Below are positions 37,200 through 48,179 of a DNA stretch of 64,000 nucleotides, in pieces. Within the stretch, counting starts at the first letter, position 1, and every line of letters starts with the position of its first letter. The stretch comes from Helicostylum pulchrum (lineage: Eukaryota > Mucoromycota > Mucoromycetes > Mucorales > Mucoraceae). The position numbers and the translations under genes were made by a program. The stretch is from NCBI GenBank assembly GCA_025677825.1, contig JAIXMO010000020.1, positions 186,001-250,000 of the forward strand. Reading direction: 5' to 3'. The notes below the pieces were generated by a model that was not told the DNA's origin, did no database searches, and worked only from the letters and a program-made list of their open reading frames with translations.

Positions 37200-37916
37200 T
37201 TAAAAATGATCATCATAAGTGATTAAAACAATAGGTGTATTTCTTTTCATACGATAGTATGTGAGTATTTTGTCATTTCCAAGCGCTCTTCTGTTATAAT
37301 AAAGATGCTGTTCTTTTTCAGGAATATCATAAACACAAGAGATCTTGGTTTTCAAATCCTTGACGACGTAACAGTTTATGTCTTTAAGTTTCAATGATAA
37401 CGTTTTAGCACCGTTCATACTGATTAATTTTTGTGTGATAGATGGGTTACCACCACGAAGACGAAATACGACATGAATAGCTGAATCCGCAACAATCTTA
37501 TAGTCCTTCATAGTATGTTTATCCTCAAGCTGTAGACCTCCGTACAACAATCGTTGTTCGTTAACACCAATATTAGTTTTGGCACCATATAACTGCTTTA
37601 ATTCGGCTACAGTGGTTGTATCACTCACTTGAATAGCCGTACAGGTACCTCCCATATGCTTAAGAAAGATTTGCATACCGCCGTACACACGAGCTACCAA
37701 GTAAATTGCACTGTCTGGTAAAATACCAGAGTCCTTGATTGTTTTATTATCCTCCATAACTTTGTCATTGTATAAAAGAAAACAGTCTTCTGTAATCATA
37801 CGATTTGTATCCGTAATTGTCTTCTTCAACAGTTCTGTAGTACAATAAGGAGATACGTCAAAAGGAATACCAGGTTTATTACTATCACTCGTGAAGACTT
37901 TCAAGTAAATAATCAT
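37200..37916 (-). CDS. Protein of three divergent ubiquitin-like domains
   Basis: Single-exon, 238 residues. Domain 1 (1-80) ends YGG; domain 2 (81-156) starts MQIFLKHMGG and ends FRLRGG; domain 3 (157-238) has the fold pattern but no GG end. Domain 2 is the most ubiquitin-like (TTVAELKQLYGAKTNIGVNE; QRLLYGGLQLEDKHTMKDY). The spacing (76-80 residues) and GG at both junctions are those of a polyubiquitin head-to-tail precursor, yet the domains differ strongly from ubiquitin and each other. It may be a processed ubiquitin-like modifier or a fixed multi-UBL protein. The start ATG lies 293 bp from the divergent RRM gene. Coding appears real: the frame is clean and hydrophobic core positions are kept. 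Confidence 0.8.
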   Translation of the reverse strand: MIIYLKVFTSDSNKPGIPFDVSPYCTTELLKKTITDTNRMITEDCFLLYNDKVMEDNKTIKDSGILPDSAIYLVARVYGGMQIFLKHMGGTCTAIQVSDTTTVAELKQLYGAKTNIGVNEQRLLYGGLQLEDKHTMKDYKIVADSAIHVVFRLRGGNPSITQKLISMNGAKTLSLKLKDINCYVVKDLKTKISCVYDIPEKEQHLYYNRRALGNDKILTYYRMKRNTPIVLITYDDHF

Positions 37917-38208
37917 TGTTGAAATATGTATTTTTTTTTTTATATATAGAAGGAAGAAAATGAATAAACTAATACATGGTACTTTATATACTTTCAGTTT
38001 TTTAAGAAAGCTCTCACAGTAATGTTGATATAATACTTCGAGTGCTAAACATTACTATGATCTTGACTGACAGGTTTGTATGCGGGATCTAAACCATTTT
38101 GTTCGCTCATTGCGCGTCACAACAGATTTGAATTTTTTTTTATTTATTTTTCTTCACTTTCGTTGTTCATAAAACGAAATCATCTCTCTCTTATTCTACC
38201 TTTAACTA

Positions 38209-38777
38209 ATGACTTCGATCGATCCTAATCAAACTTTGTATATTACCAACATCAGTGGTCGTATTACTGTTGAAGGTAAAATATATAAAAAATACATGTA
38301 CACCTTTTTTTTCGGGTCCCCTTTAATCTAACCCTAAACTATTCACAGAACTCAAGTCCTCCTTGTACGGTTTGTTCTCGACCTATGGACCTATTTTAGA
38401 CATCACTGCTAAAAAGACACAAACTATGCGTGAACAAGCTTTTATTGTATACAACAATGTTGCTTCTGCAACAACTGCCAAAAGAAGTTTGAATGGATTT
38501 ACTTTTTTCGATAGACCTATTGTAAGTGGGTTAGTGGAATTGAGAAAGAACCTTTTTTTTTATTGTTGATAGACTTACCCTTTTATATACAATGTAGAAA
38601 ATCGAATATGCAAAGACAAAATCAGATGCTATTGCTAAATTAGACGGTACCTTTAGACTGAGGACATATGGAACTAGCGAGACTACTGTTTTGGGAAAGA
38701 GAAGTTCAGAAGAAGATGACAACGCTTCTAAAATGGCTAGAACAGAAAGTGATAGTGAGAGTGATGATCACGCATAA
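38209..38777 (+). CDS. MSL1: U2B''/U1A-like RRM protein of U2 (or U1) snRNP
   Basis: Spliceosomal RNA-binding protein. Exons: 38209-38275, 38349-38521, 38598-38777; 139 residues. One RRM: RNP2 is TLYITNIS near residue 8; after ELKSSLYGLFSTYGPILDI comes RNP1 QAFIVYNN. NGFTFFDRPIKIEYAKTKSD is the U1A/U2B'' signature. A short Lys/Asp/Ser-rich tail ends SDSESDDHA. There is no second RRM, so it matches the short yeast Msl1 type rather than full-length animal U1A. Confidence 0.92.
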
Positions 38778-39302
38778 AAATCATATACACACAAAACCTT
38801 CCCGTATACAGCTGAAAATAAAAAGAAAGAAAACGACAATGTCTATATATAATAAACAACCTTACTTTTCTATTAAAATGTATACATATATATGTGTGTA
38901 AGTACGTGTTATAATGTAAAATACTAAGGGCCGAGGTGTCTAAGATATAGTTATAGGGCACAAGTGTTTTGAAAGAGGATACAACTGTTTTTGCATATCA
39001 TTCAAATGCCAAAAGTTTCGCGATTTGAATAGATATATTTTTTCTTTTCTTTTTTTAGCGTTATAACTGATTTTATGACACATTAGATATGAAACAAACT
39101 ACATAAACGTCTCGTCATTCTAGATCCTCTCTTTTCTTACAGTTAAAGTTATTTTTTTTCGTGTTCATAAGAGGGACCAACACAAGTATACTTCATAATC
39201 TTACCACCATAAAGCCAATAGCATTCGTTCCACGTGTAAATCACGTGACTTGTTAAAATATTTTAAAAACAACTACTTTTACTTGATCAAGAAAATATGT
39301 GA
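38778..39302. other. Intergenic region between MSL1 and the tRNA gene
   Basis: AT-rich. No gene or strong structure seen apart from the start of the tRNA. Confidence 0.5.
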
Positions 39303-39375
39303 GGGGCTATGGCCCAATGGATAAGGCGTCTGACTACGAATCAGGAGATTCCAGGTTCGACCCCTGGTAGCCTCA
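39303..39375 (+). tRNA. tRNA-Arg (anticodon ACG)
   Basis: 73 nt, no intron, no encoded CCA. The acceptor stem pairs GGGGCTA with TAGCCTC (one G-U). The A box GGCCCAATGGATAAGG lies in the D arm. The anticodon stem-loop CTGACTACGAATCAG places ACG at the anticodon. The T arm is CCAGG-TTCGACC-CCTGG with a perfect B box, and the discriminator base is A. A T6 run about 9 bp downstream can serve as RNA polymerase III terminator. Confidence 0.96.
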
Positions 39376-40232
39376 CAACTTCTTTTTTGCTTTTTGCGTC
39401 AAGGACAAGGTGTATGTAGCTGATACGTCCATTTTTAGTAACTTTTATTATGAGAGATATTTTAATAGATGAGACTTATAGCAATAAAGGTATAGTAGTG
39501 AAAAGGTGATCTTTTAGAATTTATATTCTAAAGTAATTTATTTCTAGTTTGAAATAGTACACAGCTTATTCAATTTTAACTGTGTCATTATGAAGCGTTA
39601 TGAAGGGGATATGAAGTACAAAAAGTTGTAAAAAGGGATAGAGAAATAAAGCAAAGAAACCTAATAGAAAATCTTCGTAATAATATGACAAATGCAATAT
39701 AACGTCATCGTAAACTAATTACATCTGTAACGGCAGACCTAGATGAAAAAAATCATCAGTAATCAATTAGTTGGCAGGTTCATCATTTAGCAGTTATGCA
39801 ATCGTTTAAAGTATATCAACGTGAAGATGGGAGTCAATTCTTACAAGTAAAAACTTATTATACTGGCATTGCATTCTCGACAATTTTGGAAGTACTATTA
39901 GCTCTTAGCTCTATATTATCAACGACAGCCATCATACCGCTATTAATCATTTTAAATCAACATATAAACATGGAGCTTGATTATTCATCTTTTTTCTCCC
40001 AGCTATTCTTTTTATTTAACTTTTCTAAGCTGATGTAGAGCAAATGAGAAAATAGAAAATAGAAAAAGGAACACGAACTAAAAAACGTTCAATCACAATT
40101 TCTATTTGGTGTAAAGTCTTTTTTTGCGAATATTGTTTTATATAAATATTTTTTAGCAAAAGGTGTATATAATCGATACAAAGCTTTATGGGGGATATGT
40201 AAAAAGGGATCAAACAAGGAAGGTTTTTTTTT
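39376..40232. other. Intergenic region between the tRNA and RAM2
   Basis: Contains an 80-codon frame at 39796-40038 with one hydrophobic segment. It has no family signature and a Phe-rich end, so it is not called. Otherwise AT-rich. Confidence 0.5.
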
Positions 40233-41392
40233 TTAATTTATGTTTAACTTTTCCAAGTTTTTCTTCTTGTAGTTCCAATATTTCTCTCTAATTGTATCCT
40301 TCTTTTCAGCCAATTCCAAACACATCTCGAAAGCAATAGGGTTGACAGGAGTGTTTTCTGATTTAGCGCATTGTTCATAGATATCGATATAAGTGGATAA
40401 AACAAAGGGAGACTCAACGTTGGATTCAATTAATTGCTGTAAAAATGGCTCAACTGATTGTAAAGGCTTATCCATCTTTTCATGCAATCTTTTTTTTTTT
40501 TGGATTATAATTAGATTACTAAGTACGAAATAACAAATATATAAACTTACGCTTTAAGGTATGTCCAACTGCTACAGTTATTAGGAGCTAAAATGATTTG
40601 CTTTTGAGCGAATCTAAGTAGAATAAAGTAAGTGTATGTAGTAAATAGTTAGACTAGCAAAAAAAAAACTTACTTAATTTCTGATTCAAGCAATTCATCG
40701 GAAGGAGAGTTTGGATTATTGAACAAGATGAAATAACGATAATTCCAAGCAGAATTATTTCTTACATCAAACAATATTAAATCGTTTGTATAAGTTAATT
40801 CGGAATCCCATAAATTGAACCTCTTTACAACCCATTGTCTATATGACCATCCATGGTAATTCTTTGAGTCCTCTTCTAATACCGAATTAATAAATTGAAT
40901 TTCTCTAACACCTTTATCTAAACGATCGACAATGACTTGACGATGATGCCTAAAGAAAAATGATGTGTCAGTTTTTTTTCTTATACTCTTGTCACATATA
41001 TATATCTTACCAGACTTGATAGTTCTTTGCTTGATCGGCTATAATTTCATCGATATAGTTTAATTCTTGTTCCAAGTCAAAATCCAAAGCAAATAAAACT
41101 TGTTGACGATAGTTCCAAACCGTATAGTGAGCAGGGTTCATATCAATAATATCTTCAATCAAGTTTAATACACGAACAGACTTTTCGTTTGTACGTGTTA
41201 CAGCTCTGAAATAGTCCATGGCGTCTGAATCTATATGTAAAGAGAGTTTAGACAATGTACTTACTTCAAGACTACAAATACGTTACATTCTTTAGAATAA
41301 GCGATAGGAACAAGAGGGTTAGGTCCGTCGTCTTGAGGTATAGGAGTTACATCTTTCCATTCAGGGTTATCGCAGTAGAGTATTGTTGACAT
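40233..41392 (-). CDS. RAM2: Protein farnesyl/geranylgeranyltransferase type I alpha subunit
   Basis: Shared alpha subunit that prenylates CaaX proteins with either beta subunit. Exons, minus strand: 41392-41287, 41230-41011, 40949-40674, 40613-40551, 40488-40233; 306 residues. PPTA repeats are clear from their spaced Trp: NPAHYTVWNYRQQVL, KNYQVWHHRQVIVDR, KNYHGWSYRQWVVKR and NNSAWNYRYFIL, then a fifth NCSSWTYLKAL. YSDAMDYFRAV opens the domain. The exon 1 donor is GTAACG rather than the later GTATTT, because only the former gives YSDAMDYFRA in frame. This is the CaaX enzyme, not the Rab-specific type II alpha. Confidence 0.94.
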
Positions 41393-41710
41393 CTTTTTCT
41401 CAATACCAAACAAAAAAGAGAGAAAGAAGGATACAATTTGACTTTTGACTGGGATTTAATAACTTTTTTGGAAAAGAAGGTGCAAGATGACGTGTCGAAC
41501 GTGCGTTTAGAAAAAGTTTTTTTTTTGTAAAAGTTTTTTCTTTTTTCTTTTAAACTTATTTACGATGATGATTCTCCATCCTTGTTCAGAGCAGATAGTT
41601 TCGTATTTGCAAAGCTGAAAAGTGTTGAGTGGCCCGATACGAAAGTATCAATTAAAGGCTGAGTAAATAAGTTTTTTTTTTACTGTTTTATTTAAATAAA
41701 AAAGATCTCT

Positions 41711-43012
41711 TTACTCTTGATCGCTATCGCTATCACTACCGTAATCAGCTAAATTGCCTAAACTACTTGTCTTATTTGTTGCTGGTTGAGCAGCTACTGG
41801 AGTATTTTTTGCAAGTGTCTTCAAGCTACTTAAAACATTTTGAGGAATAATCCCACCTACTTTCTCAGCCTCTTTTTGCTGTTGCTCCATATATTGTTGT
41901 TGTTCAAGATATTGTTGGTAGTAATAATTATCATAATCCTCTTGTGTATAAGCTGGCTCGCTAGTTGGCTCGCTAGTTTGTTCTTCAGATTTTTGCTTTT
42001 TAGTACTTTTTTCCATTTTATTAAATCCATCTTCATCAATATCACGTTTAACTGAAGTAAATTCTGCTGGTAACGATGATTCAGCCTCTTGTCCTTGAGA
42101 AGTATCTATATTCTCTGCTAAAAATTGTGCTACCCTTTGTTCTTCTAATTCGTCATCTTGCGCATCTAAACGATTAGCGATCGCGTTAGGATCGGCTGTA
42201 GCCCAACGTACATTAATAATCTCGTTATTTTCCAAGTTTTGGTTCATCATGGCTTCTCTTGCAAATTCTGCATTAGCTCTTGTTTTATAAGTAACAAAGG
42301 CCACACCACGGTTTTTTAAAATTCTAACTATTAAAAAGATTTGGGTATATACAGTTAGAGAACATAGTTCTTTCAAGACTTTCTACTTTTAAAAAAATAC
42401 CTCTTTCTAAAGGACCAAACTGACCAAACTGACGTCGGATCACATTTTCAGTATCTGATGAAATAGCAATACGACCAACATACAAAGTTCTATTTTCACG
42501 AATGAAACCACCTACACCACCCATATCTTGACGAAATTCCGTAAACTTATCACGTCCAAAACAATCAATAGTAGTTTCTAATTTATCCTCAGTGGTAGGT
42601 ACTCGATGCCACATATTACATTTAGGTCCTTGCGAACACATGCCTTTAGCGAAAAATAAACAAAAGTAAGCATTCTTGTTTCTGGAACCATTGGTGAGTC
42701 CTGCGTCTCTAGCAATATCTACTTTAAATTTAGGTCGAACACTATATATAAGGGTTAATTTTACTGTTGGTAGTATAAACGAATAGTTATTACCTTTGTT
42801 TATTGAAATCTCTTTCAAGTCCAGAGTAGCGATGATGCCAAATGTTGTAGGTTCCTCCTTCAGGTCGTTTATCTTTTAAGTATTCATCAAGTTCAGCTTG
42901 AGTTACCTAAAAAAAATATATCATTCAAGGTATTAATAAACGATCGTTTCTTTCTTTAAAAAAACATGAATAGTAGATGCCTTACTTGTACGCGTGCAGG
43001 TCTATTTTCCAT
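41711..43012 (-). CDS. CWC2: Pre-mRNA splicing factor Cwc2/RBM22-like
   Basis: Links the Prp19 complex to U6 snRNA in the active spliceosome. Exons, minus strand: 43012-42986, 42906-42794, 42741-42401, 42327-41711; 365 residues. A Torus/CCCH zinc finger region (YFCLFFAKGMCSQGPKCNMWH) is at about residues 70-95. One RRM (RTLYVGRI; GVAFVTYKTRANAEFAREAM; VRWATADPNA) follows. The C-terminal third is Gln/Tyr/Glu-rich with a short duplicated SEPTSEP element and ends in an acidic Asp/Ser tail. The ATG is 133 bp from the divergent start of the small membrane protein gene, implying a compact shared promoter. Confidence 0.94.
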
Positions 43013-43145
43013 AATTTAAAATACAAAAAGGTAATTAGAAAGAAAAAAAAAACAAAAAGGAAAAGTGAAAATTAGTGCCCCGTATTATTTAAAAAAAATG
43101 TGACGGTTTGACAGGTTGATATTTTTCTTTTCGTTTCATAAAACA

Positions 43146-43543
43146 ATGATTAATGTAAGTTACGTACATGGGCAAAAAGTACATGGGGGTGAACATCAAG
43201 TCATCGAAACAAGCGTACTAAAATATATATTATAGAAGATTACAAATACTCTTAGTGGCGAAGAAAAGACTTCACAAGAAAGAGAGAGAGTATACGAGGA
43301 CTGCTTAACCTGTAAACTTACAGGTGCTTTAGCCTTTGGAGGTTTAGGTGCATACGCTTTACGTGAAGCTAGCGTGGTTAATAAATTGCCTGGAAGATCC
43401 AAGACAGCTGTTGGGTTAGGTGTAGCTGGTGTAGGTAAAGTAAATATTCGTACATGTACACATAAACGTTTAACTAAAAGAAAGTAAAATGCATTATTCC
43501 TGCAGCATTTATTTCCGCTGGTTTATATAGACTTACAATGTAA
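43146..43543 (+). CDS. Small membrane protein, DMAC1/DUF4536-like
   Basis: 81 residues in three exons: 43146-43154 (ATG ATT AAT), 43236-43434, 43506-43543. The core YEDCLTCKLTGALAFGGLGAYAL has the paired Cys (CxxC) before a hydrophobic helix. A second helix, AVGLGVAGVAFISAGLYRL, ends the protein. This pattern is that of the small family containing human DMAC1, a mitochondrial inner-membrane complex I assembly factor. Membership is judged by pattern, not alignment. The first exon is very short and chosen because the phase-0 GTAAGT donor fits. The gene ends only 45 bp before the convergent stop of the signal peptide peptidase. Confidence 0.7.
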
Positions 43544-43588
43544 CACAACCAATTTTTTATTAAATAAAATACAAATCATTTTTTTTTT

Positions 43589-45157
43589 CTACTTCTTTTT
43601 GGTTACTTTGCTTGCAGCTCTCTTCCTTCTAGGTTTACCAGTAGCATGTTCTTCAATAACATCGTCTTCTATAGTACGATCTAACTTTGCTTCGAAGTTA
43701 CAGTCATCTTCGTGTTCAGATGTTGATGGTATTTCTTTTGCTTCTGCTAATTTGCTTCTACTTCTACCTTTGGAAACACTTCTTCCGCCTCTTGCTGCTG
43801 ATGTACTTCTGCCTCTAAGTGATGCTCTTCTATATCGAGTTGGTCTTTCTTCGTCTTCTTCTTCTTCGTCATCATCATTATCTGTGCTAAACGTACTTAG
43901 CTTTTGAAATGTCTTAACCACATCAGAACAAGATAAAACGCTAGACAATTCGTTGCGAACCAAAGCAGTACCCAATGTAGATAAAATTAAAGCAGGAACA
44001 ATATACAGTAATGCAGACTGAGCCTTTTTGGTGAAATGAACCATATAAATAGATGCACCAGCACTAAGAGCATAAGCTATCAAGGAAGCAGTAAAGTATG
44101 GTTTACTAAAATCTCCTAAAGTAAAATCGCTACCCTTCTTTGCTTTTTTCCATGAATGAAGTCTATCAAATCGAAGACAATAAGCAATAAAGATACCTAA
44201 CAAACAAATAAGTGTTTAATCCGAGGAGGAAAAAAAAGAAGAAAAAAAAACTTACCTGGTACAATTATATCTCCTAGCCCAAACATGGTAAAATATTGAT
44301 CAGCTTTTAAAAGTTTATCAAATAAGTAAGTGTTGATGTTACGAGGCCATACGATACTTGTTGGTGCACTTTCAAGTGCATCAGAAACTTTTTGCATAAT
44401 GTCGGTACCAAATAACCAAAATACGTCGTATGCCAACATACCCAAGAGTAAAAGGAAACCTGTAAAGAAAGAATCCACCGCTAAGAAAGCTACTGAGTTG
44501 ATGGCAATACTAATAGCGAATAAGTTTCCAATTAACCAGTGTTGTGTTGCAGCGTAAATAACTGCCATTACAACAGATACAGCTAAAACCAATGCATGAA
44601 TGACCGTGACATTTAAATAACATAATCCTATCAAGAATATATAAATTAATAAACATATTTTACAAAAAAAGAAAAGACTAAAATACATTACTTTTACCAC
44701 GTTTACTAAACGTAAGCTTGTACTTTTCAAAACTACTCAAACAACTATCAGGTAAAAGACGCTTCGCTACCAAGACTGCAGTATTAGAGAACACAGCACA
44801 AGAAAATACGGAGGTTACAACTTGAATAACTTTATGAAGACAGTCAGGACTGACTTCTTGCAAAGCTAAATGTAAGCTATAAAGTACAACTGAGGCGACG
44901 ACTGGGATCATTAAAATGTCCTTTATACTCAATACCTGTGCCTTTTCTTCTCCTTCGTCATCAGAGTCTTCAAATGGACTTGCTAGAACACTAGCAGATC
45001 TTCGTTTGGGTTTCCAGTAAACAGGTCGTTTGATGGCAGCTAAAGAAGCATAAGATCCAGCGTAGATCGGAATAACGGCAAGACTTAGCAGGGCGACAGA
45101 AGCTAGTTGTAGACCAACGTGGTCGTCAATAAATTCAAATAGTTTTTCAGTTGACAT
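43589..45157 (-). CDS. Signal peptide peptidase, intramembrane aspartyl protease
   Basis: Presenilin-type ER protease cleaving signal peptide remnants and tail-anchored proteins. Exons, minus strand: 45157-44692, 44627-44256, 44196-43589; 481 residues. About nine hydrophobic segments are seen. Catalytic Asp are in LAYDVFW and GLGDIIVPG, both in exon 2; the PAL motif (VPALIL) is in exon 3. The protein is long for the family because of a C-terminal cytosolic tail of about 120 residues. The tail has an Asp/Glu run, an Arg/Ser-rich stretch (RRASLRGRSTSAARGGRS) and a basic end. Residues 50-70 also carry an acidic loop. Family assignment is firm. Confidence 0.95.
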
Positions 45158-45282
45158 TTTAGTTGAAAAAAGAATAAAGAAGTTTATTTTTCTTTTAAAA
45201 AAAACTTTTTTAAATTTATAGCGTTTCGGAGGGATGTGCGATAAATGTATATTCCTTTGTTTTTTACAATTTTTTTTTTAAT

Positions 45283-46060
45283 ATTGCATATTATGCTTTT
45301 CAAAAACACGTACTTTTGTTTTTTGTTTTTTTAAGTATATTGGGCTTAGACAGTAGTTCTATATTACATTGACAAAAAAGTTTATTTTCTTTTCTAATAT
45401 ATCAATTTTATACACGCTACTACTACTATCCCATTAAAAAAAAGTTCCTCGTATTTTTTTAATTTCTAGTTAATCAACGCGGAGCGTTTTTTTTTTTATC
45501 TACTCGTAATTGCGCAATATATTAATCAATCGTATTATATACGTCAGATTTTTCTTTTTTCTTTTTCACTTTCGAAATGGAAGGTACGTGTAATCATACT
45601 ATTTTTGTGTTCCAAACAAAGAAAAAACTTTAACATGGTAAGTCTAAAGTTTAACTTCTAGTAACGTACACATTCAATTTTATTAGCGTATATAAATACT
45701 AAGCCTACTATTATGATTCGTCAATTAAAGGCAACCCAAATAACAGATGACACTACGGCAATTATCTATCATAAAGAACTAAACAATGTAAACAAATGGT
45801 TTTTTTTTTTTTTTACGTATACCCAGATTTTTATTTTAACGCGAACTCTAGGTTGCATTGATTGGCGTAGTTTATAAAAAGCAAAATGTATGCTACCTAT
45901 ACAATTGAGGCAAGAAAGTTTGGTGTGGTTGATACAGAATATACGGAAAGTAATATTAAGCAAGCACCACCTCTTTTATTGTTACAGCCGAACATGCTCC
46001 CCTTAAAGATACCCGTGATTTGAATTGTCAAAAGAATAAATTTATTATCGGTTTTATCAC
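45283..46060 (+). pseudogene. Decayed copy of the RPA2-like locus
   Basis: Plus-strand match to the minus strand of about 10575-9800. Matching parts in order: promoter (TATCAATTTTATACA-GCTA; GTTAATCAACGCGG), start region ATGGAAGGTA at 45577 with the first intron retained, then the exon 3 counterpart at about 45713. That part reads MIRQLKATQITDDTTAI against SIRSITILQAKKARIIDDTT. Next is VALIGVVY at about 45852, then an in-frame stop. The second micro-exon is not preserved and a T-run insertion interrupts the locus near 45800. Because promoter and introns are copied, it arose by DNA duplication, not by retrotransposition. Similarity fades after about 46000. Confidence 0.8.
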
Positions 46061-47298
46061 AGCTTAAAGAAAAAGTCAGACTCGTAGAGAAAAACGCTTC
46101 TCATACATAATCGATATTAATAACGTTACTGTTCATAAAGGTAATATCTATTGTGTAAAAAAGAAAGAATAAGATAAAAACTAAACAGTAAAGAGTGTAT
46201 AAAGCTTGAATAAAATGAAGTAAAATTTGATGAATAAATTATGCAGTGAAATTAGAATGTTTTTGAGAACTTCGAATATAATTTGCTTCATAAAAGAACT
46301 TGAAGTTCTAAGATTAAATGTCGTTTTGTTGATTTCTGAATATAACTTTTGATTTCTATTCTTTTATTGGTTGTAATAAATATCTTATTTTCAAAGAAGT
46401 GAAGTGCCTCATTTTCAAAGAACCGACCTATTTTCCAATAAATGGCCTAAATTTTATCGGATGTCCCATTTTCAAAATTGTTGACCCAATTTTTTTTGTT
46501 TGTGTGGCCCAACCTATTTTCTTCAGCTGTGTTATTACAGATCTAGCCGACTGATGCTCGCTACACTCGCGGCGATCAGGCCCTTCGGGAACCCTCCAGT
46601 AAAGTTACCACTGGCCGTTTTCTTTCGGGCTAACCAGATTTTTTTAGATGTTCCTTTACTCTGCAGTAAAAAAGAAAAAAAAATCGGACCTTCATTCCGC
46701 TGTTTTCAACCTTATAAAGATGGTCGTTTAAAAAACAAAATATAAATATTGTGACCAATGAGGTACCAGTAATTCAATTTTCAACCATTTCTTGGACTGT
46801 ACTCACGTCTGTACGAACAGAGTAGGACAAGTGGCAGGTGTCATTTTTTTTTCTCAAAAAAAAAAAATAAGCTAAGCTATTTCTTGTATATTGACTCGTA
46901 TATAGACTCGTATTATGAACAAGAAATAAATAAACAGAAGTAAGGGATGTAGCCAATGTAAGAAAAGCTATATCGGAGTGCAGTAGCACAGAGTCAGGAG
47001 CATATATTCATTCCATTAAGTATACATAGTATAAATGGTTTATCAAACCGAGGTGATGTTATTTGTACCAAAGGCGACCGACTATCATTTGAAATTGGTT
47101 TAAACCCAAAATGATAACAATAATAATAAAATAATAATCATAATAATAATAAAGTGTCATGTGAATGATATCCATTTTGCTATATAAGCCAAACGCTTAT
47201 TTTTTTTTGAAAGGTCTAGATTAAATACCTTCTTTTTTTCTCTTTCTCTCTCTCTCTCTTTGCTTTTTTTTTAAAAAATATATATACACACATATAAA
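46061..47298. other. Intergenic region with a G+C-rich island
   Basis: Mostly AT-rich. An 80-bp stretch at 46545-46625 is much richer in G+C (GCTCGCTACACTCGCGGCG) and has no match to a known gene that I can see. Repeated phrases like CATTTTCAAA occur at 46388-46480. A TATATAAG box at 47181-47188 and a CT-rich tract near 47240-47262 precede the next gene. Confidence 0.5.
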
Positions 47299-47745
47299 AT
47301 GAATCGAAATCAAACAATAGTTTTAGCTCCACCAATGACTTGTTTCTTTTGTGGTTCAAGTAGGTTGTTTTTTATATCTTCACAGATGCCTTTTTGTGTA
47401 CATGTTTATATACAAAAATTTCTTTACTAAAACATTTTTTTTTTTTTCTTCATGATAGCCTTTCATACTTCTAGTGATTGTGTAAGACCACAAAATTTAG
47501 AATTTAAAATAATTTAAAAACTGATATTAACTTGTACTCTGTTATTTGTTTTTGTTTTTTTCTTAGCCACTGTAAGTATGATGCTTTCTTTTTTTCTTTT
47601 TTTCCAAAGTTTATCATTGGTATTCATAAAATCTCATAGGTATTGCAAACAAATAAGTCACATTATCAGACGAAACCCTTTCGCCATGATACAGAAAAAA
47701 GAAGCAGACAGAACCTTTTTTTCTCTTCAAAGGACGGTTTTTTGA
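47299..47745 (+). CDS. Candidate small zinc-knuckle protein with a 5-nt micro-exon
   Basis: Predicted 64 residues from four exons: 47299-47359, 47459-47481, 47567-47571 (five bases) and 47640-47745. All introns have GT-AG ends and the frame closes. Joining exons 1 and 2 creates CFFCGSTFHTSSDC, an exact C-X2-C-X4-H-X4-C zinc knuckle, and the micro-exon makes it continue as CPLYC, the usual CP after a knuckle. The remainder is basic (HIIRRNPFAMIQKKE). A TATA-like box at 47181 and a CT tract support a promoter. No homologue is recognised; it could be a remnant of a retroelement gag. The micro-exon is the weakest step. If it is wrong, exon 2 reads through to TAA near 47514. Confidence 0.45.
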
Positions 47746-47855
47746 TGAGATGCGGAAAATTAAATAAAATACCTTTCCCCCCTAAATCGTCTGCCTTATA
47801 TTCTGTCAAGCTACTTAAAAAAGCATAAAATGGTGTTAATAAAAAATAAATGCCT

Positions 47856-47894
<39 letters not shown>

Positions 47895-48145
47895 GAATTG
47901 TATGCTTATGCCGGAATGTCTTTTATTTTCTGTTAGTCTTAATAATTTTACAGGCACCATGTGAAAAAACCCTTTTTTTTTTTACGTTCCAGATACTGTC
48001 TATCCTGTAACAAAGAAGAAAAAGCCATCTGTTACATCTTTGTGTTACATTTTTTTAAAGAGAACATAGGGAGAGAACGCATTATTCCAAAAAAAAAAAG
48101 AGACTACACTGATCGAAATAAATCACGAGAAACGCAGAGATCATG

Positions 48146-48179
<34 letters not shown>

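Noticed and set aside
39796..40038. 80-codon open frame with one hydrophobic stretch after the tRNA gene
   Set aside because: The start looks protein-like (VYQREDGSQFLQV), but the end is Phe/Leu low complexity, there is no family match and no splice support; chance frame cannot be excluded.
45283..46060. Live second RPA2 gene
   Set aside because: In-frame stop after VALIGVVYKKQNVCYLYN, loss of the second micro-exon and a T-run insertion.
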